Notes: a model not told the origin generated them from the sequence alone. A DNA stretch of 58,557 nucleotides from JAYVJM01 sp043769275 (GCA_043769275.1 JAYVJM010000091.1:1-58557); one strand, 5' to 3'. Positions 26,947 through 36,652 are shown, numbered from the stretch's first letter. A program made the numbers and translations.

Positions 26947-27840
26947 TTAGCGTGCGGGCAGATAAAGTAGAGGATCTACCGGTTTGCCAGTACGCCTTAT
27001 TTCAAAGTGTAGCAAGCTGTCGCCTTTGCTGCTCGAACCCAGCTCAGCAATTTTTTGTCCTGCTTTAATCGTGTCTCCTTCTTGCGCAAGCTGGCGGCCG
27101 TTGTGCGCGTAGGTGCTTAAAAACTGCTCGTCATGTTTTACGATAATCAGTTCGCCGTACCCTGTTAGCCCCGCGCCTGCATAAACAACGCTTCCATCCG
27201 CTGCGGCAAATACAGGGTCGCCTAACTTTCCTGCAATATCAATCCCTTGTTGTGCTTTGGTTGTGTTGGCAGACGACCCTGCTAAGGTGCCTGTAGCAGG
27301 CCAGAGCCAGTGTCGTGTCGTCATATTTTCATGCTTTAAGTTATGTTCCACGGTTTTTTTGGGTTGTTCGGATGAGGTGGCGCGTATTTCCCGAACATGG
27401 CTTTGTTCGTTCACGGCATAACCGCTCGCTGGCGCAGCCCCCTGCTTAATTGCTTGTGGGTTTTCTGTGTGAATGTCGCGTGTTTCCCCATTGTTCAGCG
27501 ACACAATGTACCGTGGAAGTTTGATGCTCGGGGGCGGGGCAAGCTGCTCAATCGTCGCTTGATGTGTGCTGTTTCCGCACCCATATAGCGCAAGGCATGT
27601 TACGTAGGTATAAAGCAGAAGGAGGCGGGTGCTGTTTTGGTGTGCTTGTGTTGTTCCACGGTGTTTGCTACGGTGTTTTTCATTGAAAAAGAGAATTAGT
27701 GCGCGCTTTAGATTTAAAAAAAGTCTTAAAAATAGCCTGCGTAATCTAATGTTAATCCGCTTTTTATTTGATTTAGACGGGTTGCTGCTTTGGAAATTGC
27801 CCGTCATTATTTTGATTGCGCGGCACTTATTGTTAAACAC
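26947..27840 (-). CDS. nlpD: NlpD-like lipoprotein with degenerate M23 (LytM) domain
   Basis: In relatives, NlpD is an outer-membrane lipoprotein that activates the septal amidase AmiC. The C-terminal M23 domain (about 190-297) lacks two zinc ligands: the first His position reads QQGIDIAG and the HxH motif reads LLHFEIR. It is therefore expected to activate rather than cut. A lipobox-like LALYGC places the lipidated Cys at residue 88. This is unusually far in: no in-frame ATG, GTG or TTG lies near the expected signal peptide start, and a basic, hydrophobic stretch precedes it. No clear LysM repeat is visible. The place between pcm and rpoS supports the name. Confidence 0.8.
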   Translation of the reverse strand: MFNNKCRAIKIMTGNFQSSNPSKSNKKRINIRLRRLFLRLFLNLKRALILFFNEKHRSKHRGTTQAHQNSTRLLLLYTYVTCLALYGCGNSTHQATIEQLAPPPSIKLPRYIVSLNNGETRDIHTENPQAIKQGAAPASGYAVNEQSHVREIRATSSEQPKKTVEHNLKHENMTTRHWLWPATGTLAGSSANTTKAQQGIDIAGKLGDPVFAAADGSVVYAGAGLTGYGELIIVKHDEQFLSTYAHNGRQLAQEGDTIKAGQKIAELGSSSKGDSLLHFEIRRTGKPVDPLLYLPAR

Positions 27841-27911
27841 GGCTTTCTCCTGTAGAAATATGTCTGTAGAAATATGCCTGTAGAGATTCGGTGCCGTTGC
27901 AAAAGAGCGTG

Positions 27912-28580
27912 TTAGCGCAATACGCCCCTGACAAAAGGGACAAAGCGCACGGGTTCGATATCATCATGTTGATAGGCTCCTGTTTCTGGGTGGCGATATA
28001 CCACTACTAAGTGCTGCTCATCATCACCAACGGGTGTCACCAATACGCCGCCAAGTCCCAGTTGCTCGAGTAGTCTTGGTGGAATTTCCATGGGCGCGGC
28101 GGCTAACAGAATCCCATCAAAAGGGCCTGCCTCCTCCCAGCCAACAGCTCCGTCGCCATGGCGCGTGAAAACATTGTCAAGTTTGAGAAGATGCATTCGC
28201 GCCCGCGCTTTGTCGAGTAAGGGTGCAATTCGCTCCATGCTGTAAACCTTGTCGACTAACTGCGCCAGTACGGCTGTTTGATAGCCAGAGCCTGTACCTA
28301 TTTCTAAAACGCGATGGCGTGCGCCGTGCGACAGCAATAACTCTGTCATGCGGGCGACTATATATGGCTGCGACAGTGTTTGGTTGTAGCCTATTGGCAG
28401 TGCATCGTTTTCGTAAGCGCGATGCGCGAGTGCTTCATCTAAGAAAAGATGGCGCGGCGTTTCACGAATGGCATTGATAACCCTGAAGTCACGAATGCCC
28501 TGATCCATCAATCGTTCGATAAGGCGATCACGCGTGCGGCGCGATGTCATGCCTATACCATCAAGATTAAATTGATCCAC
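27912..28580 (-). CDS. pcm: Protein-L-isoaspartate O-methyltransferase
   Basis: Pcm methylates L-isoaspartyl residues in aged proteins so that they can be repaired. The 222 residues contain the SAM-binding motif E93-IGTGSGYQTA, preceded by ALPIGYNQTLSQPYIVARMTE, a strongly conserved substrate-loop sequence, and followed by the HGDGAVGW acidic loop. The start is a GTG at 28580 with a GGAGAG-type SD; an ATG ten codons in is an alternative. It is first of pcm-nlpD-rpoS. surE, its common upstream partner, is replaced here by thrC. Confidence 0.94.
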   Translation of the reverse strand: MDQFNLDGIGMTSRRTRDRLIERLMDQGIRDFRVINAIRETPRHLFLDEALAHRAYENDALPIGYNQTLSQPYIVARMTELLLSHGARHRVLEIGTGSGYQTAVLAQLVDKVYSMERIAPLLDKARARMHLLKLDNVFTRHGDGAVGWEEAGPFDGILLAAAPMEIPPRLLEQLGLGGVLVTPVGDDEQHLVVVYRHPETGAYQHDDIEPVRFVPFVRGVLR

Positions 28581-28721
28581 ATCTCTCTCTCCGCCAAAAG
28601 AAATTAAGGGTGTTCCGGCTGTTTTTTATGACTATATCACACCAGCAAAGAGGCTATATTGTGCTTTGTTGCTTCTCTCGTGCACGGTGTTTGTTCCATT
28701 TTGTCGCGTAAAAAATTGATG

Positions 28722-30110
28722 CTAAATATGGTCGCTCATGAAGCGATGGGTGACAGAAAGATCGTTGGGCAACACGGTATAACGCTCGGTGCGCTCAAAC
28801 AAATCCTGCATGTGTGAGGGCAGGGGAGGGTCTTTCGGATAGCCTGCGTTGCGTACAGCTTCTGGGAATTTGGCAGGATGTGCCGTGGCTAACGTCACGA
28901 CGGGTGTGTTTTTATTTTGACAGCAGGCGCGAGCGGCGCGCACGCCAATGGCTGAGTGCGGATCGAGCAAGTAGTCGCTCTCCGCCAGCACTTCGGCGAT
29001 GGTGCTGCAGGTATTTTCATCATCTACTGCAAGGCTTGAAAACAGTGCGCGTGCTTTATCAAAGCGTGACGGTGCAATTGAGACAGCACCGTTTTTAAAG
29101 TCACTCATCAGTGTGTTGATGAGTGCGCCATCACGCTCGTGTAGCTCAAACAGCATGCGCTCGAAATTACTTGAAATCATAATGTCCATGCTGGGAGACA
29201 GCGTGTGTTTCAGCTCGGTTTTTTCTAAGCGGTTGCCGCTCATGAATCGGTGCAAAATGTCGTTGCGGTTCGTGGCGATAATCAGTTGTGTAATGGGCAA
29301 ACCCATGCGCTTCGCCACATAGCCGGCAAAAATGTCGCCGAAATTGCCGGTGGGTACTGAGAATTGCATGGGGCGGGCGGGTGCGCCTAACTGCACTGCG
29401 GCATAAAAGTAGTAGACCACTTGCGCCATGATGCGCGCCCAGTTGATCGAATTCACAGCCACCAGAGGCTTGCCTTTCAGGAAAGACTGGTCGTTAAAGC
29501 TGTCTTTGACCATTTGTTGACAGTTATCAAAGTTGCCTTGTATGGCGATGTTGTGGATGTTGTCCGCCAGTACGGTCGTCATTTGGCGACGTTGCACGTC
29601 GGACACGCGCTGGTGAGGATGTAATATAAAAATATCAATGTTTTTGCAGCGACGGCAGCCTTCAATGGCGGCCGATCCTGTGTCGCCTGATGTAGCCCCC
29701 ATGATGACAACGCGCTCGTTTCTGCGCGTTAGCAGAGCGTCCAGCAGGCGGCCTAGCAATTGCAGTGCAACGTCTTTGAATGCCAAGGTGGGGCCATGAA
29801 AAAGCTCCAAAACCCACTCGTTACTGTTGAGCTGCACCAGCGGTGTAACGGCTGGGTGGCGGAAGCTGCGATACGTGTCGTCGACAATGGCGGCAAATTC
29901 GGTGTGCGTGAATGCGCCTTCCACAAACGGGTACATCACCCGCAAAGCCACTTCGCTGTATGAAAGCCCGCGCCATGACGCAATGTCTTCGTGACTGAAT
30001 TGCGGATACGTTTCTGGCACGTATAGGCCGCCATCACTGGCGAGTCCTGTCAGCAAAACCTCCTCGAAGTTAAGTGCTGGTGCCTGCCCGCGTGTGCTGA
30101 TGTATTTCAT
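28722..30110 (-). CDS. thrC: Threonine synthase
   Basis: ThrC converts O-phosphohomoserine to threonine, the last step of the pathway, with pyridoxal phosphate bound to a lysine, here K112 in TLAFKDVALQ. The 462 residues begin MKYISTRGQAPALNFEEVLL. A phosphate-binding loop lies around MGATSGDTGSAAIEG, and SVPTGNFGDIFAGYVAKRMG marks the long form found in proteobacteria and yeast. The start at 30110 follows GAGAG by five bases; the frame opens four codons earlier. It is 24 bases downstream of hom, apparently in one operon. Confidence 0.95.
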   Translation of the reverse strand: MKYISTRGQAPALNFEEVLLTGLASDGGLYVPETYPQFSHEDIASWRGLSYSEVALRVMYPFVEGAFTHTEFAAIVDDTYRSFRHPAVTPLVQLNSNEWVLELFHGPTLAFKDVALQLLGRLLDALLTRRNERVVIMGATSGDTGSAAIEGCRRCKNIDIFILHPHQRVSDVQRRQMTTVLADNIHNIAIQGNFDNCQQMVKDSFNDQSFLKGKPLVAVNSINWARIMAQVVYYFYAAVQLGAPARPMQFSVPTGNFGDIFAGYVAKRMGLPITQLIIATNRNDILHRFMSGNRLEKTELKHTLSPSMDIMISSNFERMLFELHERDGALINTLMSDFKNGAVSIAPSRFDKARALFSSLAVDDENTCSTIAEVLAESDYLLDPHSAIGVRAARACCQNKNTPVVTLATAHPAKFPEAVRNAGYPKDPPLPSHMQDLFERTERYTVLPNDLSVTHRFMSDHI

Positions 30111-30134
30111 ATATTCTCTCACTTGCTGTGTTTT

Positions 30135-31457
30135 TTAACGGCCTAAAGATTCCACGTGCAGCCGCACAACAGGGCTCACAATGGAGGGCAGGGATTCTAG
30201 TTTTGCTACCGTTTCTAGGAGCGTTTTTTCTAGAACGATATCGGTTATCAATACGACACTGACATTTTTTTCGTTGCGATTGGGTTCTTTTTGAATCAAG
30301 GCTTCGATGCTGATACCGGCGGCACTTAAGTGGTGGGTAATTTCTGACATCACGCCGGGTTTGTCTGCCGCGACAAAGCGCAAGTAATAAGCAGAGTGGC
30401 ATTCTTCAATGGGCAGTATGTGACGTTCACGGATCGCTTCTGGCACAAAGCCCATATAAGGCACCGGTAGATGCTTGCCTTGCCCAATGCCGCCGTGCGT
30501 CAAAGCCCGTGCGATATCAACGATATCGGCAATCACGGCTGAGGCCGTCGCCTCGCTGCCTGCGCCGGCTCCGCTGTAAAGCGTGGAGCCTACTGCGTCA
30601 CCCATGATCATCACTGCGTTTTGTACGCCATCTACTTTGGCGATTAGGCACTCTTCTGGCACGAGTGTCGGGCAAACACGCAGCTCAACGCCTTCGGCTG
30701 TTTCGCGCGCAATCGCCAAATGTTTGATGCGATAACCAAGTTCTTCTGCATGGCGGATATCATTTTGTGTAATGCCGGTAATGCCTTCGGTGTGAATGCG
30801 GTCAATGGCCAGCGGCATGCCCAGCGCAATGGCAGCGAGGATGGCCAGCTTGTGTGCAGCGTCGATTCCTTCCACATCAAAGGTCGGATCCGCTTCTGCG
30901 TAGCCCAGTGCCTGTGCTTCTTTTAAGACATCCTCAAAGGTGCGGTTTTTGTCGCGCATTTCAGTAAGGATGAAATTAGTTGTGCCGTTGATGATGCCAG
31001 CAATCCATTCAATGCGGTTGGCGACTAGCCCGTCGCGCAAGGCTTTGACGACGGGAATGCCTCCTGCAACTGCCGCCTCGTAAGCTACAGCCACTTTTTT
31101 GGCAGCGGCGGCGGCGAAAATTTCTGCGCCGTGGTGAGCGATGAGCGCCTTGTTGGCCGTCACGACATGCTTGCCGTTTTCGATGGCGGTTAGCACTAGC
31201 TTACGCGCTACATCGGTGCCGCCTATTAGCTCGACGACGATATCCACAGCAGGGTCTTGCGCCACGGCAAAAACGTCGGTGCTGACGTTGATTTTTGATG
31301 TGTCGCAGCCGGCGTGCTGGCGGCGGCTGCCAACGTGTACGACCTTAATCTCGCAGCCGCTGCGCGCTGCAATCAGTGCTGCATTGCGCTCTAGTACTTT
31401 CCATACGCCGCTGCCAACCGTACCCAAACCACACAGCCCCACCGTTACTGTTTTCAT
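30135..31457 (-). CDS. hom: Homoserine dehydrogenase
   Basis: Hom reduces aspartate semialdehyde to homoserine. This is the monofunctional form: 440 residues with N-terminal NAD(P)-binding GLGTVGSGVW from G10, catalytic region (GIINGTTNFILTEM, LGYAEADPTFDVEGIDAAHKLA), and a C-terminal ACT domain (YYLRFVAADKPGVMSEITHHLS) expected to sense threonine. The start at 31457 is preceded by GAGGG; an in-frame GTG lies two codons earlier. It is transcribed divergently from pilS. Confidence 0.95.
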   Translation of the reverse strand: MKTVTVGLCGLGTVGSGVWKVLERNAALIAARSGCEIKVVHVGSRRQHAGCDTSKINVSTDVFAVAQDPAVDIVVELIGGTDVARKLVLTAIENGKHVVTANKALIAHHGAEIFAAAAAKKVAVAYEAAVAGGIPVVKALRDGLVANRIEWIAGIINGTTNFILTEMRDKNRTFEDVLKEAQALGYAEADPTFDVEGIDAAHKLAILAAIALGMPLAIDRIHTEGITGITQNDIRHAEELGYRIKHLAIARETAEGVELRVCPTLVPEECLIAKVDGVQNAVMIMGDAVGSTLYSGAGAGSEATASAVIADIVDIARALTHGGIGQGKHLPVPYMGFVPEAIRERHILPIEECHSAYYLRFVAADKPGVMSEITHHLSAAGISIEALIQKEPNRNEKNVSVVLITDIVLEKTLLETVAKLESLPSIVSPVVRLHVESLGR

Positions 31458-31642
31458 GCACAACCCTCACACACCTAATCCGGCTTCGGACTAGAAAAGG
31501 CCGGCATTGTAACGCAGGAAAATCCTTGCAGGCTTTACGCTGTAGGCGATGCGTATTGTCTTTTCATGCCACAGCCGTGCAAAGTGGGTCGCTGTGCTTA
31601 ACTCATAAGAACGTTGACCCCTACGGTACAATCGCGCTCATT

Positions 31643-33247
31643 ATGCAAACGCAGACCGATTTTCTAGCGCAAGACGCTTCTCGGGATAATTACAATTTGC
31701 TGCGGATTTATGCGTGGTATCGCGCGCTGCTGGCCGGCAGTCTGCTGTGCCTATTTGCCCTAGGCATGAATTCCAATGTGTTGGGCACAACGCACCCTGT
31801 TGTCTATGGCTACACGGTCGTTTTTTACACAGGGCTGAATCTCCTGACCCTTGTGAATCTGCTTTGGAAGCGTACAGACCCTCCTGCGCGTCAGTTGTTT
31901 GTTGTTTGTTTGACGGACGTTATCGCACTTACGCTGATTGCGCACTGTAGCGGTGGGATCACCGGCAGTGTCGGCATGTTGATTTTTATCACCGTTGCGG
32001 TCAGCGGTATTTTTGTGCGGGGTGTGCCAGCGACATTGCTTGCAGGCCTCGCTTGCGTTGCCATCATTGTTGAAAACATTACAGATAACACCGACAAAAA
32101 CCCGTTAGCCGCTGTGCTGTTAAGCGTGCTGATTTTCGTCACATCCCAGTTGTTCCAGTATTTGACGCGCCGCATTTTAAAAAGCCAGAAAAATGCCGAA
32201 GAGCAAACGATGCAGGCGGAGTTAATGCAGCAGCTCAATCAACTGATTGTGCAGCGCATGAGTACAGGCATCGTTGTCGTGGACAACGAAACGCACGTGC
32301 TTCTTTACAACGCGGCCGCCGCCCGTCTTCTCAATCTGCCTCTAGCCTACGATGCGCGAACCCCGCTGTTTTTTAGTCAGATGCCCTTATTGCACGCGCG
32401 CTTACAAAGCTGGCAAGCGAACCCTTATCAGCGCACAGCGTTTGTGCAGCTTGACGAGGGTAGCCCTGAAATTCAGCTTGATTTTGCTAGCTTAGAATAC
32501 AAAGCAATAAAGTTGGTGCTTGTCTATGCAGAGGACACTCGCTTTTTGGCGCAGCGCGCTCAACAGCTCAAGCTGGCTTCTTTGGGGCAGCTCACGGCGA
32601 ATATTGCGCACGAAGTACGCAATCCATTGGGTGCGATAAGCCATGCCGCGCAGTTGCTAAATGAGTCGCCGCAACTATTTACCACCGATAAACGGCTGGC
32701 GAATATTATTCAAAATCATTCTATGCGCGTGAACGGCATTGTCGAAAATGTTTTGCAGCTTTCGCGTAGACAGGCCGCTCAGTTGGAGCTGCGCGATTTA
32801 GGGGTGTGGCTTGTACAATTTGCGCAGCGTTACCGGCAAAATCAAGTGCCGTCTTTTGAGCTTGAGTTGCGCATGCCCGAAGACGCGCTTCCTGTCACCG
32901 TGGACTTTAGCCAAATGGAACAGGTGTTAAGCAATTTGTGCGACAACGCAGCACGCCACAGCAAACAGAAAACAGGCTGCGCCAAGGTCACGCTGTACGC
33001 GTATTATCACAGCACGCTGAACATTGTCTGCTTGGATGTAGTTGACTACGGCGATGGCATCGCTGATAAATATCGTGCACGTATTTTCGAGCCGTTTTTT
33101 ACCACTGAAAGTCAGGGCACAGGCTTAGGGCTTTATATCGCCCGCGAGCTTTGCCAGGCGAGCCAAGCCAGCCTTGACTACAAGCGAGATGTCGATGGAC
33201 GGAGTTGTTTTCAAATCAGCTTCCAAACCCCCCACAAAGAGGCCTAA
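31643..33247 (+). CDS. pilS: Sensor histidine kinase PilS
   Basis: PilS is the membrane kinase that controls PilR and thus pilin transcription. The 534 residues start at the ATG at 31643; the frame is open further upstream into hom antisense. Six hydrophobic segments fill roughly residues 20-190, then come a linker with coiled-coil character, a PAS-like domain (TGIVVVDNETHVLLYN), HisKA with phosphoacceptor H323 in NIAHEVRNPLG, and a HATPase with NLCDNAARHS, DYGDGIAD and GTGLGLYIA. The pilR gene follows within nine bases. Confidence 0.9.
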   Translation: MQTQTDFLAQDASRDNYNLLRIYAWYRALLAGSLLCLFALGMNSNVLGTTHPVVYGYTVVFYTGLNLLTLVNLLWKRTDPPARQLFVVCLTDVIALTLIAHCSGGITGSVGMLIFITVAVSGIFVRGVPATLLAGLACVAIIVENITDNTDKNPLAAVLLSVLIFVTSQLFQYLTRRILKSQKNAEEQTMQAELMQQLNQLIVQRMSTGIVVVDNETHVLLYNAAAARLLNLPLAYDARTPLFFSQMPLLHARLQSWQANPYQRTAFVQLDEGSPEIQLDFASLEYKAIKLVLVYAEDTRFLAQRAQQLKLASLGQLTANIAHEVRNPLGAISHAAQLLNESPQLFTTDKRLANIIQNHSMRVNGIVENVLQLSRRQAAQLELRDLGVWLVQFAQRYRQNQVPSFELELRMPEDALPVTVDFSQMEQVLSNLCDNAARHSKQKTGCAKVTLYAYYHSTLNIVCLDVVDYGDGIADKYRARIFEPFFTTESQGTGLGLYIARELCQASQASLDYKRDVDGRSCFQISFQTPHKEA

Positions 33248-33255
33248 GGCAAGCC

Positions 33256-34653
33256 ATGTGCCCCTCTGCGATCCCCGTAAACAAAACGACACCAAAACCT
33301 ATGCCCATTGCGCTGATCGTCGATGACGAGCCAGACATTTGCGAGCTGCTAGAAATTACATTGGGGCGCATGCATTTACGTACGCGCAGTGCGGGCGATA
33401 TTAAAACCGCCAAGCAATTATTGCAGACCGAAAATGTCGCGCTGTGTTTGACGGATATGCAACTGCCCGATGGCAGCGGTATAACGCTGGTGCAGCATAT
33501 TCAAAGCCAGTATCCGCATATTCCTGTTGCCGTTATTACCGCTTTTGGCAGCATAGATGCGGCTATAGGCGCGCTTAAAGCGGGGGCTTTTGATTTCGTA
33601 TCAAAGCCTGTGCATCTCGAACAACTGCGCACACTGGTACATACTGCCCTTAATTTGCACACGCCGATAGCGCCCTCCGCGCTTCCAGACACCCAACTGC
33701 TCCAAGGTGATAGTGTCGCCATTATCAAATTGCGTGCCCAAATTGCGAAGCTGGCGCGCAGTTTGGCACCCATTTATATTCATGGAGAGTCTGGCAGCGG
33801 CAAAGAACTGGTGGCGCGTTCTATTCATCTGCAGGGGCCGCGTGCAGACAAGCCTTTTATTGCCGTGAACTGCGGCGCGATTCCAACAGAGCTCATGGAA
33901 AGCGAGTTTTTTGGGCACAAAAAAGGCAGCTTTACCGGTGCCAGTGCCGACAAGCAAGGGCTGTTTCAGGTCGCGCACGGGGGCACGCTTTTTTTGGATG
34001 AAGTGGCCGACTTGCCACTGGCAATGCAAGTAAAGCTGCTGCGTGTTATCCAAGAAAAAACTGTGCGACCCATTGGTGCCGAACAAGAAACCTCTGTTGA
34101 TGTGCGGCTGCTGAGTGCAACCCATAAAAATCTGGCTGAGGCGACAGCCGCAGGACGTTTTCGGCAAGACTTGTTCTATCGCATCAATGTGATAGAGCTG
34201 GTTGTTCCTGCGCTGCGCGAGCGAGGCATGGACATTTTAAAGCTGGCACACCGTATTCTTGAGCGTTTTGCGCTGGATATGCGCTTGCCGCCCGCACAGT
34301 TGAGCGAACAAGCGCAGGCGGTTTTGCTGGGTTATGCCTTTCCCGGCAATGTACGCGAGCTAGAAAACATATTGGAGCGAGCCTATACCTTGTGCGACGG
34401 CGCCATTATCAATAGCGATGATTTGCTGCTGGACGAAACGCGGGCAGATGCGGCACTGATCCCCTCAATCGACAGCATTGAAATCCCAGATGGCATTAGC
34501 GAGTTAGATGCCTATTTGGAGGCCGTTGAGCGAGAAATTATTACGCGGGCGTTGACGGCCAGTCGCTGGAATAAAACGCTGACTGCGCGAAATTTAGGTA
34601 TTTCGTTTCGGCAGCTACGTTACAGGTTGGACAAACTCAAGCTTGATGATTAA
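33256..34653 (+). CDS. pilR: Sigma-54-dependent response regulator PilR
   Basis: PilR is the NtrC-type activator that switches on pilin genes with RpoN. Using the ATG at 33256 it has 465 residues: a receiver domain with acidic pocket VDDEPD and phosphoacceptor D67 (CLTDMQLPDGSG), an AAA+ domain with Walker A GESGSGKE from G177, the sigma-54 contact loop GSFTGA (from residue 224) and Walker B GGTLFLDEV, and a C-terminal Fis-type helix-turn-helix (LTARNLGISFRQLRYRL). A start at 33301 would give the usual receiver numbering and is equally possible. Confidence 0.92.
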   Translation: MCPSAIPVNKTTPKPMPIALIVDDEPDICELLEITLGRMHLRTRSAGDIKTAKQLLQTENVALCLTDMQLPDGSGITLVQHIQSQYPHIPVAVITAFGSIDAAIGALKAGAFDFVSKPVHLEQLRTLVHTALNLHTPIAPSALPDTQLLQGDSVAIIKLRAQIAKLARSLAPIYIHGESGSGKELVARSIHLQGPRADKPFIAVNCGAIPTELMESEFFGHKKGSFTGASADKQGLFQVAHGGTLFLDEVADLPLAMQVKLLRVIQEKTVRPIGAEQETSVDVRLLSATHKNLAEATAAGRFRQDLFYRINVIELVVPALRERGMDILKLAHRILERFALDMRLPPAQLSEQAQAVLLGYAFPGNVRELENILERAYTLCDGAIINSDDLLLDETRADAALIPSIDSIEIPDGISELDAYLEAVEREIITRALTASRWNKTLTARNLGISFRQLRYRLDKLKLDD

Positions 34654-34736
34654 GTATTCGTGGCGTTGTTTTAAGGATTACATTGGATAGAATCGCTGCC
34701 GGAAAACACAACGATTCGTGGCAAAGGATTGCCTTT

Positions 34737-35309
34737 ATGCAGACAACTATTTTTCAGCGCGCCCATACCTTATTGGAATTGCTTGTAACACTGGCTTTTA
34801 TTGGTGTTTTATTAAGTTTGGCTGTGCCGGCGCTTGCACATATTTTACGGCAACAGCGGGCGAATACAGCGATTAACAGCATAGCCGGTGCCTTTCAGAC
34901 GGCACGAAATAGTGCCATTTCTCTTAAAGTGCCGGTTGTTTTTTGCGCTAAACAAGATGATGCGCTCTGCGGGCGTGATTGGCATAACGGTGCTTTGGTT
35001 TTTGTCGACAGAAACCGAAACAGTGTGGTGGATAGCGGTGAGCGTGTGCTGACGCAGCTTGCGGCATTTCCGGCTGGAAGCACTCTGCGCATTAGTACGT
35101 TTGGCAACCGGCAAAATTTGCGGTTTTCAGCACAGGGTTTTCTGGAAAACTACAGCGCAGGCAATATAGTCTTTTGTGCGGTGGAGGGAGATGCCCGCTA
35201 TGCGCGCAATGTGATTTTTGCGCGGATGGGGCGTTTTCGTTTTGGTGATGACGCAAATCATGATGGCTTTAACGAAGATGCGAACGGGCGAGCACTGACT
35301 TGCCCATAG
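34737..35309 (+). CDS. fimT: FimT/GspH-type pseudopilin
   Basis: With the ATG at 34737 this has 190 residues and a very short leader. The prepilin-like segment is QRA|HTLLELLVTLAFIGVLLSLAVPAL: the hydrophobic helix and Glu at +5 are present, but position -1 is Ala and +1 is His, instead of the usual Gly and Phe/Met. The body has ARNSAISLKVPVVFC, RDWHNGALVFVDRNRN and ERVL, which match the GspH/FimT family. It probably supplies the FimU/FimT minor pilin missing from the cluster at 19-26 kb. It follows pilR by 83 bases. Confidence 0.82.
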   Translation: MQTTIFQRAHTLLELLVTLAFIGVLLSLAVPALAHILRQQRANTAINSIAGAFQTARNSAISLKVPVVFCAKQDDALCGRDWHNGALVFVDRNRNSVVDSGERVLTQLAAFPAGSTLRISTFGNRQNLRFSAQGFLENYSAGNIVFCAVEGDARYARNVIFARMGRFRFGDDANHDGFNEDANGRALTCP

Positions 35310-35374
35310 GCCGCAGGCAGCGCATCCATGTGTATCAAGTTCTTGGCTTGGTGTATGATGTTCGCCTACTTTAG

Positions 35375-35396
35375 GCCGGATATTTCCGGCTTTTTT
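35375..35396 (+). terminator. Rho-independent terminator
   Basis: GCCGGA (35375-35380) and TCCGGC (35385-35390) form a tight stem with a TATT loop, directly followed by six T residues. It closes the pilS-pilR-fimT unit and lies 58 bases before the hisZ start. Confidence 0.88.
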
Positions 35397-35454
35397 GCGG
35401 CCAGCTTTTGTTGTCTGGCATGCCGCCGCGTTTGAATACACAGGGTTTAGGAAC

Positions 35455-36636
35455 ATGAGCATCGCTGATCGCTGGCTGCTGCCGGACGGCATCGAAGAGC
35501 TGTTGCCGACACAGGCAGGGCGCGCCGAGCGGCTGCGCAGGCAGCTAGTAGACCTTTATGCCACTTGGGGCTACCAACTGGTCATGCCGCCTTTGGTGGA
35601 GTTTACCGAGTCGCTGTTGATCAACGGGCATCACGATCTTGACTTGCAAACCTGTAGGCTCACCGACCAGCTTTCTGGTCGATTGATGGGCATACGCGCC
35701 GACATCACACCGCAAACAGCCCGTATTGACGCGCACTGTCTTAAGCACGAAGGCGTCACACGTTTGTGTTATGCCGGCAGCGTGTTGCATGCGCGCCCCA
35801 AAACCGCGTTAGCCTCACGTTCACCTATCCAGATGGGTTGTGAGCTATACGGAGCCACGGGAACAGAGGCAGACAGCGAAGTTGTTTCGCTGATGCTGGC
35901 CACGGTGCAGGCCGTCGGTATGGCGGACATCACGCTTGATCTTGGGCATGTGCGCATCTGCCGAGAATTGGCTTTATTTGCTGGCCTGAATGCCGAACAG
36001 CAAGAGGTTTTGTTCGATATTTTGCAGCGCAAAGCCACGGCAGATTTGCAGCATTTTGTACAGACATACGTTATGGATGCGCGTGCAGCCGCATTGTTGC
36101 TTGCGCTGCCTGCACTAAGCGGCGGCGTGGAGGTTTTGGTCAAAGCGCGTGCTGCTTTTGCAGCGGCACCGGCGGCGGTACATGCTGCAATTATTGAGCT
36201 GGAGCAATTGGCGGCCTGTCTCGTGCAGCGTTCGCCAGATGTGAACGTGTACATTGATCTCGCTGAACTGCGCGGTTATCACTACCACACGGGCGCGGTA
36301 TTTTCCGTGTATGTGAGCGGTGCCGGCGAAGCCATAGCCAACGGTGGCCGCTACGACGATTTTGGTGCAGCTTTTGGCCGCGCACGGCCAGCCAGCGGCT
36401 TTAGTTTTGATCTCAAGCACTTGCTGGACTTAAGCGACGACGATCCTGTAGAAAAAATGAGCATCTGGGTCGTGCTTGATGGCAGTGCAGCGCAGTGGCG
36501 GGCTATTCAGGCATTACGCACAGAAGGCGAGGTGGTTATTGCTGCCGGCGCGGCCGAAAAACAGCCCGCCGATTGCTTGCGTGAGCTGGTTCGTTGCGAC
36601 GATCAGTACACAGTGAGAGTGCTGTCGGCGGGCTAA
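35455..36636 (+). CDS. hisZ: ATP phosphoribosyltransferase regulatory subunit HisZ
   Basis: HisZ is a catalytically inactive histidyl-tRNA-synthetase-like protein that partners the short HisG in the first step of histidine synthesis. The start is the ATG at 35455 after TAGGA, giving 393 residues from MSIADRWLLPDGIEELLP. Synthetase-like stretches are VEFTESLL, MGIRADITPQTARIDAH, QMGCELYGATGTEADSEV and the glycine-rich NGGRYDDFG. Placement before purA is a common proteobacterial arrangement and supports HisZ over HisS. Confidence 0.94.
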   Translation: MSIADRWLLPDGIEELLPTQAGRAERLRRQLVDLYATWGYQLVMPPLVEFTESLLINGHHDLDLQTCRLTDQLSGRLMGIRADITPQTARIDAHCLKHEGVTRLCYAGSVLHARPKTALASRSPIQMGCELYGATGTEADSEVVSLMLATVQAVGMADITLDLGHVRICRELALFAGLNAEQQEVLFDILQRKATADLQHFVQTYVMDARAAALLLALPALSGGVEVLVKARAAFAAAPAAVHAAIIELEQLAACLVQRSPDVNVYIDLAELRGYHYHTGAVFSVYVSGAGEAIANGGRYDDFGAAFGRARPASGFSFDLKHLLDLSDDDPVEKMSIWVVLDGSAAQWRAIQALRTEGEVVIAAGAAEKQPADCLRELVRCDDQYTVRVLSAG

Positions 36637-36652
36637 TTGACTCTTGCAGTGT

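Noticed and set aside
31604..31632. Sigma-70 promoter for pilS using TACAAT at 31627
   Set aside because: No acceptable -35 box lies at 16-18 bases.
31376..31642. N-terminal extension of pilS by 89 codons
   Set aside because: The extension is antisense to hom and its promoter region and does not look like a sensor domain. MQTQTDFLAQ at 31643 is a better start.
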